A stretch of DNA of 14,423 nucleotides from the NCBI GenBank assembly GCA_017450545.1, contig JAFSTL010000028.1, forward strand, positions 1-14,423, in the 5' to 3' direction. Under the pieces are notes generated by a model, which saw nothing but the letters and a program-made list of their open reading frames with translations, ran no database searches and was not told the origin of the DNA. Both the position numbers and the translations under genes were made by a program. Source of the DNA: Alphaproteobacteria bacterium (lineage in GTDB: Bacteria > Pseudomonadota > Alphaproteobacteria > RUG11792). Below are positions 1 to 6,503 of this stretch, piece after piece. The stretch's first letter is position 1. Each line of letters starts with the position of its first letter.

Positions 1-18
1 ACTAGCTACTTCACACTG

Positions 19-46
19 TTGCGCATTTAAGCCTGGTTGGTATAAT
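19..46 (+). promoter_or_regulatory. Probable sigma70-type promoter of map
   Basis: A perfect -10 (TATAAT, 41-46) lies 16 bases after a partial -35 (TTGCGC, 19-24, matching TTG only). Transcription would start near 53, leaving a GT-rich leader of about 24 bases before the GTG start at 77. No good Shine-Dalgarno sequence is visible in that leader. Frame 1 from the left edge reads to a TAA at 28-30, which could be the tail of an upstream gene, so the promoter may overlap its end. Confidence 0.55.
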
Positions 47-76
47 AGCTCAGGTGTTTCCTGTGGTGGTGGTTTT

Positions 77-826
77 GTGACTGACATAAAGATTTACACA
101 ACGGATGAGTTGCAAAAAATAAGAAATGCGGGAAGACTAGCAAAAGATGTGTTGGACTACATAGCTCCGTATATCGTCGTTGGAACGACTACGGACGAGC
201 TTGACAAAATGTGTCACGATTTCATCGTCTCACATAGTGCAATTCCAGCACCTTTGAACTATAACGGTTTTCCAAAATCGATTTGCACCTCGGTTAACGA
301 CGTTGTGTGTCACGGAATTCCTTGCGACTACAAGCTAAGACCCGGAGACATCATAAACATCGATATAACCGTGAATTTGGAGGGATATTACGGTGATACG
401 AGCCGCACGTTTTTGGTCGGGAAGTGTTCAAAATTAGCGGAGCATTTGGTCAGCATAACGCGGCAAGCAATGTTTGTCGGAATAGATGCGGTGACTCCTT
501 ATGGACATTTCGGAGACATTGGAACCGCGATACAAAAATTTGTAGACAAACATGGGTTTTCAATTGTGCGGGACTATTGCGGGCATGGCATCGGAGACGT
601 ATTTCACGGTGAGCCAACTGTTTTGCACTACGCAACGAACCGAAAAGGTGAACAAATTCTGCCTGGAATGTGTTTCACAATAGAACCGATGATAAATGCA
701 GGTGGATACAAAACGAAGGTGTTGAAAGATGGCTGGACAGCCGTCACGATTGATAAATCGCTTTCGGCACAATTTGAACATACCTTGCTGGTGACTGAAA
801 ATTCAGTTGAAGTCGTCACTATGTAG
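77..826 (+). CDS. map: Type I methionine aminopeptidase
   Basis: This cytosolic metalloprotease removes the initiator methionine from new proteins whose second residue is small. The 249-residue length is typical of short type I (E. coli-like) enzymes, with no N-terminal zinc-finger extension. The five metal ligands of the pita-bread fold are all visible: D96 (in NIDIT), D107 (GDTSR), H170 (CGHGIG), E203 (TIEPM) and E234 (FEHT). The conserved H79 (VCHGIP) and H177 (FHGEP) are also present. The start is GTG at 77; the frame is open to the left edge, but no ATG, GTG or TTG lies further upstream in the window, and the protein begins just where the family does. It is transcribed alone from the promoter at 19-46. 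Its stop is one base from the stop of the convergent gene on the other strand, with no terminator visible between them. Confidence 0.97.
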   Translation: MTDIKIYTTDELQKIRNAGRLAKDVLDYIAPYIVVGTTTDELDKMCHDFIVSHSAIPAPLNYNGFPKSICTSVNDVVCHGIPCDYKLRPGDIINIDITVNLEGYYGDTSRTFLVGKCSKLAEHLVSITRQAMFVGIDAVTPYGHFGDIGTAIQKFVDKHGFSIVRDYCGHGIGDVFHGEPTVLHYATNRKGEQILPGMCFTIEPMINAGGYKTKVLKDGWTAVTIDKSLSAQFEHTLLVTENSVEVVTM

Positions 827-827
827 G

Positions 828-1262
828 TTACGGTTCTTCTAGTTCAAGTTTCCACACCTGGTCGCCGTCGGTGTTTGCCTTTGCAGAAAAGCCAGTGACG
901 ACCATATCCAGAATAGGTCGGTATATCGTGATACCGTTATCGATCTCGAGCGAGTCTTCGACGAACGTACCCTCCGGCGGACGTTCATTTGAGCAAAACT
1001 GTAAAAGGGAAAACACTTTGCAAACTTCGTTTTGGCTAAATGAGCGACGTAACGCTTCTATATTAATATCATCCTTTGTCTCAATGATATTTCGCAATTT
1101 CGTTATTTCATTATCTTTTATCAATGTTCCATTAATATTATGCATTAACGCATTTTTGTTGCATGGACATATCTCTTGTTTGGCATTCCGTGAATTTACT
1201 ATCACAGTATTACCTGCTGTAATTTTTAATACAGCAACCTTATAGGCATTCTCTCTCGCCAT
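828..1262 (-). CDS. Unrecognised 144-aa protein (orphan, next to map)
   Basis: I do not recognise this family. I place the start at the ATG at 1260-1262, because a Shine-Dalgarno-like TTAGGA (1272-1277) sits nine bases upstream. An in-frame ATG at 1284-1286 would add eight residues but would leave a leader of only about seven bases behind the promoter at 1300-1329. The protein is probably soluble: there is no signal peptide or membrane segment. The N-terminus looks beta-rich (YKVAVLKI, NTVIVN). A charged, probably helical middle follows (residues ~52-90), and the C-terminus is acidic (KLELEEP). Cysteines occur as a CPC pair near residue 32 and singly further on; this is too little to call a metal site. 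An open frame also runs antisense at 871-1245, but the promoter and ribosome site favour the minus strand. Function unknown. Confidence 0.7.
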   Translation of the reverse strand: MARENAYKVAVLKITAGNTVIVNSRNAKQEICPCNKNALMHNINGTLIKDNEITKLRNIIETKDDINIEALRRSFSQNEVCKVFSLLQFCSNERPPEGTFVEDSLEIDNGITIYRPILDMVVTGFSAKANTDGDQVWKLELEEP

Positions 1263-1271
1263 AATTATTTT

Positions 1272-1277
1272 TCCTAA
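1272..1277 (-). promoter_or_regulatory. Ribosome binding site that selects the start of the 144-aa orphan
   Basis: Read on the minus strand this is TTAGGA, nine bases before the ATG at 1262. It favours that ATG over the in-frame ATG at 1286, which has almost no leader for a ribosome site. Confidence 0.5.
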
Positions 1278-1299
1278 CGATTTCATGATTTATACATTC

Positions 1300-1329
1300 A
1301 TTATACCCCACCTACACACCACCTGTCAA
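1300..1329 (-). promoter_or_regulatory. Consensus sigma70-type promoter for the 144-aa orphan
   Basis: On the minus strand a perfect TTGACA (1324-1329) and a perfect TATAAT (1300-1305) are separated by 18 bases. Both hexamers match the sigma70 consensus exactly; only the spacer is one base longer than optimal. The predicted transcript would begin near 1293. This is the best-matching promoter in the window. Confidence 0.78.
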
Positions 1330-1524
1330 TCCCCAAAAAAGTCCCATACGGGCGACGCTGGAACCTGCCAAATATATAAATATGGGAAAACGTATTCGCA
1401 AAGTGTTAATCCCTATTATTCTGTCATATTGCGTTGCTAAAGTGATTTTTTTAACAAAAAAAAATATACTGACTGTCCAATTTCTGTCTCATATATGCTG
1501 AACTTACACACCGTTTGGTTCAGT
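1330..1524. other. Non-coding part of the divergent gap between the orphan gene and infC
   Basis: I see no gene, recognisable structured RNA or riboswitch here. It contains an A/T-only stretch (about 1445-1468) that could form a weak T-loop-A hairpin, and a six-base inverted repeat at 1498-1523 next to the infC -35 box. The rest looks like unstructured spacer. Confidence 0.5.
1498..1523. repeat. Short inverted repeat next to the infC -35 element
   Basis: CTGAAC (1498-1503) and GTTCAG (1518-1523) are perfect inverted copies separated by 14 bases. The right arm ends one base before the -35 hexamer. It could be an operator or chance; six-base arms are short. Confidence 0.3.
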
Positions 1525-1553
1525 TTGCGAGGAGGCTGGAAGGGTGATATAAT
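1525..1553 (+). promoter_or_regulatory. Probable sigma70-type promoter of the infC-secG-fabZ-lpxA operon
   Basis: A -35 TTGCGA (1525-1530) and a perfect -10 TATAAT (1548-1553) are spaced by 17 bases. Transcription would start near 1560, giving a leader of about 21-27 bases before the candidate infC starts. The G-rich AGGAGG at 1530-1535 falls in the spacer and so would not be a ribosome site for this transcript. Confidence 0.65.
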
Positions 1554-1586
1554 GAAGGGACATGTGATTGTGTTTATGAGATTTGT

Positions 1587-2126
1587 TTGGCGAAGGTAGA
1601 CGCTGGGAAAAAGCCTGTCGAAGTCATAACGCTTGGAAATTCATCCAAGATTAGGTTGATAGGATCGAATGGTGAGGCGCTTGGAATCGTTACTTTGGAA
1701 GAGGCGAAACAGGTTGCGGAAAGCGAAAATTTAGATTTGGTTATAGTTGCTAAGGACGCAAATCCTCCTGTTTGTAAGGTGCTTGATTATGGAAAATACA
1801 AGTATGAGCAGCAGAAAAAGAAAGCCGAATCAAGAAAAAAACAAAAAACTGTTGATTTGAAGGAAATTCAAGTTAGACCGTTTATTGGGGAAAATGATCT
1901 TATGGTAAAATGCAAAGCATTGAAGCGCTTTATAGAAGCTGGAAATAAGGTCAAACTTGTAATGAGATTTCGAGGCAGGGAGATGAGTCGACAAGATATC
2001 GGCAAAGAGGTCATACAGAAGGTTATCGACTTTTGTCAGGAATTTGCAAAACCTGAAACTCCGCCGAAACTTGAAGGCACGATGATTGTGACAATTCTTT
2101 CGGGAAAACAAGAGAATAGGAGATAG
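1587..2126 (+). CDS. infC: Translation initiation factor IF-3
   Basis: IF-3 binds the 30S subunit, keeps it apart from 50S and proofreads the start codon-initiator tRNA pairing. The 179-residue length and both domains fit: an N-domain with IRLIGSNGE, NPPVCKVLDYGKYKYE, a Lys-rich linker helix (KKKAESRKKQK), then a C-domain with VDLKEIQVRP, RFRGREM and a final beta strand (MIVTILSG). No ATG or GTG exists in frame between the stop at 1545-1547 and the conserved N-domain, so translation must begin at a rare codon. The choices are TTG at 1587 (used here, giving MAKVD) or ATT at 1581 two codons upstream. AUU starts are classical for infC, where IF-3 represses its own synthesis. The Shine-Dalgarno is weak (GAG at 1578-1580). 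It leads the secG-fabZ-lpxA operon and is not followed by the common rpmI-rplT genes. Confidence 0.95.
   Translation: MAKVDAGKKPVEVITLGNSSKIRLIGSNGEALGIVTLEEAKQVAESENLDLVIVAKDANPPVCKVLDYGKYKYEQQKKKAESRKKQKTVDLKEIQVRPFIGENDLMVKCKALKRFIEAGNKVKLVMRFRGREMSRQDIGKEVIQKVIDFCQEFAKPETPPKLEGTMIVTILSGKQENRR
2118..2122 (+). promoter_or_regulatory. Ribosome binding site of secG, inside the end of infC
   Basis: AGGAG lies seven bases before the secG ATG and within the last codons of infC, so secG translation is probably coupled to infC. Confidence 0.65.
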
Positions 2127-2129
2127 ATT

Positions 2130-2453
2130 ATGGGAATATTGCTTGCAATACATGTTTTAGTAACAGTGTTTTTGATACTTATTGTTTTAATTCAAAAAAC
2201 AGAGGGGGGGAGCTCCCTATTCGCAAGTGGCGGTGGAGGCAGTATGTTCAATGCTCGCGGAACATCGAATATGCTCACGAAGGCTACGTGGGTTCTTGCA
2301 TCAATGTTTTTGCTTAACTGTATCGCTATGGCTGCGATAGATTCATCACGACAACAAAATGCTGAAACGATAATCGACAACTCAGATAAATCAGCTGAAG
2401 AACCGCAGCAAACACAGCCACAGGCTCCGGTAGAAGGTGAGGAAGCTGAATGA
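2130..2453 (+). CDS. secG: Protein-export membrane protein SecG
   Basis: SecG is the small accessory subunit of the SecYEG translocon in the inner membrane. The 107-residue protein has the family layout. Transmembrane helix 1 covers residues ~2-21 (LLAIHVLVTVFLILIVLIQK). The conserved cytoplasmic loop EGGSSLFASGGGGSMF follows at ~25-40, then helix 2 at ~51-69. The acidic, Gln/Pro-rich C-terminal tail (about 35 residues) is variable in the family and rich in Glu here. It starts three bases after infC and its TGA overlaps the fabZ ATG (ATGA), indicating translational coupling. Confidence 0.95.
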   Translation: MGILLAIHVLVTVFLILIVLIQKTEGGSSLFASGGGGSMFNARGTSNMLTKATWVLASMFLLNCIAMAAIDSSRQQNAETIIDNSDKSAEEPQQTQPQAPVEGEEAE

Positions 2454-2920
2454 GCACCGAGAAAGTTTTGTATGCAGAAGATATAAAACGAATCATTCCA
2501 CATAGATATCCGTTTCTGATGATAGATCGGATAGAAGATGTGGAGATTGGTAAGTCCTGCACAGCCTATAAAAATGTTTCGAATAATGAATGGTTTTTCC
2601 AAGGACATTTTCCCCAGTATCCAGTGTTTCCAGGGGTGTTAATCATAGAAGCACTGGCTCAGTCCGCAGGAGTGCTGGCATTTATAACGCTTTTTGATGA
2701 AAAGGTTACGGAACCAGGAAAGTCAGAATTTGTGTATTTTACATCGATAGAAAATGCAAAATTCAGAAAACCAGTATTGCCTGGGGATGTTATCCGAATG
2801 GAGTTGGAAATAGCACAAAGGCATGGCAACAAATTTTGGCGATTTAAGGGAACTGCTTTTGTGGGGGATAAATTGGCAAGTGAAGCTGAATTTATGGCAA
2901 TGATTCCGGATACGAAATGA
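2450..2920 (+). CDS. fabZ: 3-hydroxyacyl-[acyl-carrier-protein] dehydratase FabZ
   Basis: FabZ dehydrates beta-hydroxyacyl-ACP to trans-2-enoyl-ACP in fatty acid elongation, so it shares its substrate pool with LpxA. The 156-residue hot-dog-fold protein has the N-terminal signature IIPHRYPFLMIDRI, the catalytic histidine H53 in GHFPQYPVFPG, and the catalytic acid E67 in LIIEALAQSAG. A purine-rich GAGGA precedes the ATG at a good distance. It overlaps secG and lpxA by four bases each (ATGA). The pairing fabZ-lpxA is the standard lipid A order, though the usual partners lpxD and lpxB are not in this window. Confidence 0.97.
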   Translation: MSTEKVLYAEDIKRIIPHRYPFLMIDRIEDVEIGKSCTAYKNVSNNEWFFQGHFPQYPVFPGVLIIEALAQSAGVLAFITLFDEKVTEPGKSEFVYFTSIENAKFRKPVLPGDVIRMELEIAQRHGNKFWRFKGTAFVGDKLASEAEFMAMIPDTK

Positions 2921-3726
2921 CTAAAAGCAAAATACACAGCACAGCGATAATAGAACCTGGAGCGGTTATTGGAAGCGATGTTGAGATAGGAGCCTACTGT
3001 TGCATTGGCTCTCGCGTGAAGATAGGCAACGGCGTCAAATTACAGTCGCACGTTGTTGTCATGGAAGAAACTGAGCTGGGCGACGACGTTATGGTGTATC
3101 CATTCGCGTCTCTTGGGCAAAAGCCGCAGGACTTGAAATACAAGGGCGAAAAGTCACGCCTACTAATAGGCAGAGGCACTGTAATCAGGGAGTACGTCAC
3201 CGCAAGCATTGGGACAGCAGGGGGCGGTATGCTTACCAGTGTTGGGGAAAATTGCCTCATAATGGCATATTGCCACATCGCACATGACTGCCTGATAGGG
3301 AATGACGTGATAATGGTCAACGGTGTGAATTTAGCTGGTCACGTTGTTGTTGGTGATGGAGCAATCATAGGCGGAATGTCAGCCGTAAAACAATTTACAC
3401 GCATAGGGAAATACGCCATGATAGGCGGCTGCACAGGCGTTGATCGCGATGTCATACCATATGGTGTGGCGAGAAGCGAACGAACGACAAAGTTGAAAGG
3501 TTTAAATATAATAGGATTGCGTAGACATGGTTTTTCTAACGCCGAAATAGAGGTGATGCAAGATGTGTATAAGGTACTGTTCGTTGCAAAAGCAACAAAT
3601 AGACATGATGCGATAGTAAAGTTAAGAGAACAGTATGTTGGTATGAGGGCAGTACAAGAAATTCTGGACTTCATGGAAGTGCATTCGAGAAATCCAGTTT
3701 GTACCCAAATTCCAACGGATATTTAG
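2917..3726 (+). CDS. lpxA: Acyl-[ACP]-UDP-N-acetylglucosamine O-acyltransferase LpxA
   Basis: LpxA catalyses the first step of lipid A synthesis, moving an R-3-hydroxyacyl chain from ACP to the 3-OH of UDP-GlcNAc. The 269-residue protein is close to the E. coli length. The left-handed beta-helix appears as hexapeptide repeats over residues ~8-185 (for example IIEPGAVIGSDVEIG). The C-terminal helical part begins near GLNIIGLRRHGFS. The catalytic base is H123 in HIAHDC, equivalent to E. coli H125. H120, H142 and the substrate-binding LGQKPQDLKY are kept. G171 matches the E. coli chain-length residue G173, which hints at a long hydroxyacyl chain, but this is inference. The usual histidine of the AVHQF motif (E. 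coli H160) is lysine here (AVKQF, K158). It is the last gene of the operon and its stop overlaps the dxr stop. Confidence 0.97.
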   Translation: MTKSKIHSTAIIEPGAVIGSDVEIGAYCCIGSRVKIGNGVKLQSHVVVMEETELGDDVMVYPFASLGQKPQDLKYKGEKSRLLIGRGTVIREYVTASIGTAGGGMLTSVGENCLIMAYCHIAHDCLIGNDVIMVNGVNLAGHVVVGDGAIIGGMSAVKQFTRIGKYAMIGGCTGVDRDVIPYGVARSERTTKLKGLNIIGLRRHGFSNAEIEVMQDVYKVLFVAKATNRHDAIVKLREQYVGMRAVQEILDFMEVHSRNPVCTQIPTDI

Positions 3727-4835
3727 ATAGGTAATAGAACTGTTGTTTTGATGATGTTTTGTATATCGTCGTAGGAGTGTATGTTCTCACTAGGCGAATG
3801 TTCTAGTACGTCGATTATATACTTATAAATATCAACAAATTGTAATTCGCCCTTTATAAATTTCGACACCGCGAGTTCGTTTGCTATATTAAATGCTATA
3901 ACTTTATTTTCCTTGAATGCTTGATATGCCAGTTCAATATTGCGTTTTTGCCATTCTTTTGGATTTCTAAACTGTAGCGAGCCTATTTGTGCAAAATCTA
4001 ATGACGGCAATGAACAATCAACACGGATGGGATAATTTAGTGCGTATGAAATCGGCAAATTCATATCAGGATAAGATATCAAGGCTTTATACGAATTATC
4101 ACTAAATCTCACCATAGCATGAATTATCGAATTCGGATGAATGACCGCTCTTATCTTGTTTATATCCATATCAAACAAGTATGACGCCTCGATTATCTCT
4201 AACGCTTTATTGAATAAAGTTGCACTGTCTATTGTATTTTTTGCGCCCATATTCCAATTCGGGTGTGTCAAGGCATCTTTTACTGAAACATTTTTAAGTT
4301 CATCTTCCTCTAGATTGGCAAATGCCCCACCAGATGCTGTTAGTATTAACTCTTTTACAGTGGCTTTAGCTTCCCCTTGTAAACATTGAAAAATCGAATT
4401 GTGCTCAGAATCTATCGGTATTATTTCTGTTCCTTTTTGTTTTGCCAAGTTTTGCAACAATTTGCCCCCGGAGATTATTGCTTCTTTCGACGCTATCGCA
4501 AGCCTTTTCGCAAATCCTAAGCAGGAAAAAGTTGGTCTCAAACTGGCATTTCCCGAAATAGACATAATACAACAATCAACATCTAATTGAGATAAAATAC
4601 TCGTGTCTGATAATACTTCAACTTGGCGTGAGATTAACGCATCCTTAACTACTCTATACGCATCGGTATTTACAACGCCAACGTATTCAGGTTGAGCCAA
4701 GTTCGCCTGGTCTATTAATAATTTATGATTTGTGTTGCCTATTATTGCAACCACTCGGCAGCCAGAATTTAAAGCAATTTGTAATGCCTTTGCCCCTATA
4801 ACGCCTGTTGAGCCCCAAATAGCAACTGTTTTCAT
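3723..4835 (-). CDS. dxr: 1-deoxy-D-xylulose 5-phosphate reductoisomerase
   Basis: Dxr makes 2-C-methyl-D-erythritol 4-phosphate, the committed NADPH-dependent step of the MEP isoprenoid pathway. I set the start at the ATG at 4833-4835 (370 aa, slightly shorter than the ~398 of E. coli) because MKTVAIWGSTG is the normal N-terminus; upstream in-frame sequence lies inside cdsA. Visible features: nucleotide-binding GSTGVIG (8-14), metal ligands D142 and E144 in IDSEHN, the active-site loop SGGAF, H191 in HPNWNMG, N209/K210/E213 in SATLFNKALEIIEA, and H233 in VIHPNS. Its ATG overlaps the cdsA stop by one base (TAATG), so translation is coupled. It is last in the seven-gene minus-strand block, and its own TAA overlaps the lpxA stop on the other strand. 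Confidence 0.97.
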   Translation of the reverse strand: MKTVAIWGSTGVIGAKALQIALNSGCRVVAIIGNTNHKLLIDQANLAQPEYVGVVNTDAYRVVKDALISRQVEVLSDTSILSQLDVDCCIMSISGNASLRPTFSCLGFAKRLAIASKEAIISGGKLLQNLAKQKGTEIIPIDSEHNSIFQCLQGEAKATVKELILTASGGAFANLEEDELKNVSVKDALTHPNWNMGAKNTIDSATLFNKALEIIEASYLFDMDINKIRAVIHPNSIIHAMVRFSDNSYKALISYPDMNLPISYALNYPIRVDCSLPSLDFAQIGSLQFRNPKEWQKRNIELAYQAFKENKVIAFNIANELAVSKFIKGELQFVDIYKYIIDVLEHSPSENIHSYDDIQNIIKTTVLLPI

Positions 4836-5830
4836 TATATCCACTTTGTAGAAGTTAGTAACATCTTTAGATCTAATTTCAAATACCACAATGTTTCAGC
4901 AATGACGAAGACATATATAACCATGAGCAAACTGTCCAATCTGTCCAATATGCCACCGTGTCCTGGTATTATATTTCCAGAATCTTTAACATTCAGTATC
5001 CGTTTGCATTTCGATTCCAATAAATCCCCCATAATCGATGCAATTATCATCGCGAATGTTACACATGTCAGACTTATTTTATCTATTTTCACGAACTGAG
5101 CTATTCCAAAATATGTTATGAATAATGTCATTATTGCACCAACTATTGCTCCTGACCAAGTCTTATTTGGACTTATACGTGGAGCTAATTTTGCTCCCCC
5201 GAACATTCTTCCGCCGAAGTATGCAAACATATCACAGCTCCAAACGACTATTAAAACCCATAACGCCATTTTGAAAAAGTCTTCGGATGCTTCTGTTACT
5301 TTGCATATAACATAAAGCATTGGTATTAGTATATAAAATACCCCACCCGAGAATAATGTGTTTTCCTTACTTGTTTTTCTCACTAAATGACCAGTAATCA
5401 ATGCAACAACTATACTTCCGCAAAAGTATATCAGCTCATTGACAGGTGCCCCATATGGCTTTGGAATGATGAGCATATGGATTATTAAATAAACCATGAG
5501 TGCTAGTAATGCGACAGTGATAATCTTAGTCCAGCGCAAGACACAATAAGTTAACGTTAGTAACATTGTGTATATAACATATCTCAGATTAAAAAATGCA
5601 ATGTTTATTGGTGACATTTTTATAACAGTAAATTCAATTACTGCCACAATCCCGCCAATAACCAACATTCTTTTATTTTTATTGTTTATATCGAACCATT
5701 CATATAGCATCAAAAAAAGGCAAGTTAACGCCAGTATTTGAAAATATGTGCCCCCTAAATATAAAACATAAATCACAAGTGGAGCCAAGAGGATGGCGCT
5801 TATTATGCGTAAAACAAGGTTATTTACCAT
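4835..5830 (-). CDS. cdsA: Phosphatidate cytidylyltransferase (CDP-diglyceride synthase)
   Basis: CdsA turns phosphatidic acid and CTP into CDP-diacylglycerol, the precursor of the membrane phospholipids. The protein (331 aa from the ATG at 5828-5830) is very hydrophobic, with about eight or more membrane segments. The family signature near the C-terminus is complete: S-x-x-KR-x4-KD-x-G then GHGG-x-x-DR-x-D, at about residues 273-299. A second conserved stretch, CDMFAYFGGRMFGG followed by SPNKTWSG, is at ~199-227. An in-frame ATG nine codons further up lies deeper inside uppS; I prefer the shorter form because MVNNLVLRI resembles typical N-termini. The gene overlaps uppS by 11 bases and dxr by one. 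The order uppS-cdsA-dxr is common across proteobacteria. Confidence 0.95.
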   Translation of the reverse strand: MVNNLVLRIISAILLAPLVIYVLYLGGTYFQILALTCLFLMLYEWFDINNKNKRMLVIGGIVAVIEFTVIKMSPINIAFFNLRYVIYTMLLTLTYCVLRWTKIITVALLALMVYLIIHMLIIPKPYGAPVNELIYFCGSIVVALITGHLVRKTSKENTLFSGGVFYILIPMLYVICKVTEASEDFFKMALWVLIVVWSCDMFAYFGGRMFGGAKLAPRISPNKTWSGAIVGAIMTLFITYFGIAQFVKIDKISLTCVTFAMIIASIMGDLLESKCKRILNVKDSGNIIPGHGGILDRLDSLLMVIYVFVIAETLWYLKLDLKMLLTSTKWI

Positions 5831-6503
5831 AAGTTCGCTCTCGTCTCGAATATTCATCTAACGCTTTTTCCAGCTCCGATTTATTAAAATCCGGCCACAA
5901 AATATCCGAAAAGTACAATTCACTATATGAAGCCTGCCATAACAAAAAGTTGCTTAGACGTTGCTTCGAACTTGTCCTAATAATCAAATCTGGGTCTGGA
6001 ATTCCTGCAGTGTCCAAATTTTGCGATATATTATCCACGGAGAACTCTATATTTTGCTCACTCATCCGTTTCATTGCTCGAACAATTTCATCGCGCGCGC
6101 CATAACTTATTGCAATTTGCACCGTTATTCCTGTATTACTAGCAGTCTCCTTCATATATTTATTTAAGATATCCTGTAACTCCTGACTTAATTTCGTTAT
6201 GTCTCCAATAACTTTTAATTTTGCTCCAGCATTCAAAACAGTGGTTACAGATGGATCGTTCCTGAAAAAACGCATCGCAAGAGACATAAAATCGGATACC
6301 CACATCTGTGGTCGTTTCCAATTCTCGGTTGAAAAGGCGTAAAACGTCGCATATCTGACGCCGAGCTCCTTCGCATCCAAAATCGTCTGAGCCATTGTCC
6401 GCATACCAGCCAGGTAGCCGTCCATAACCGATTTGTTGTTACGCTTAGCCCAAGTCGAATTTCCGTCCATTATGAAAGCTATATGTTGCGGTATATTAGC
6501 CAT
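5820..6503 (-). CDS. uppS: Isoprenyl transferase, UppS family, with altered active-site positions
   Basis: UppS-family enzymes add cis-isoprene units to farnesyl diphosphate; the usual product is C55 undecaprenyl diphosphate, the lipid carrier for peptidoglycan and O-antigen. The 227-residue protein retains HIAFIMDGN with the metal ligand D13, FSTENWKRP (S58, N61, W62, R64), R176, R182 and the C-terminal SNFLLWQASYSELYF with E195. Several normally invariant positions differ. DGNGRWAK is DGNSTWAK (E. coli R30 is T17), the following GHRAG-type motif is GYLAG (H43 is Y30), and RTGGEQR is RTSSKQR (E198 is K180). The frame is intact and the gene sits in its usual place before cdsA and dxr, so it is probably still a functional enzyme, perhaps with changed kinetics or chain length. 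Its ATG overlaps the stop of the lipoprotein gene (TAATG). Confidence 0.92.
   Translation of the reverse strand: MANIPQHIAFIMDGNSTWAKRNNKSVMDGYLAGMRTMAQTILDAKELGVRYATFYAFSTENWKRPQMWVSDFMSLAMRFFRNDPSVTTVLNAGAKLKVIGDITKLSQELQDILNKYMKETASNTGITVQIAISYGARDEIVRAMKRMSEQNIEFSVDNISQNLDTAGIPDPDLIIRTSSKQRLSNFLLWQASYSELYFSDILWPDFNKSELEKALDEYSRRERTYGK

Noticed and set aside
871..1245. A 124-codon open frame on the + strand opposite the orphan gene
   Set aside because: No promoter or ribosome site is visible for it, while the minus-strand frame has both. Its Ser/Ile-rich translation looks like an antisense shadow.
1445..1468. T-run/A-run near 1445-1468 as a terminator or hairpin
   Set aside because: The pairing is A/T only, with no GC stem, and there is no upstream gene on the + strand that needs a terminator there.
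1552..1599. A 15-codon leader ORF just before infC, preceded by purine-rich sequence
   Set aside because: Its ATG lies inside the -10 hexamer, so the predicted transcript would not include it. Only the inner ATG at 1576 would be transcribed, and it has no ribosome site.
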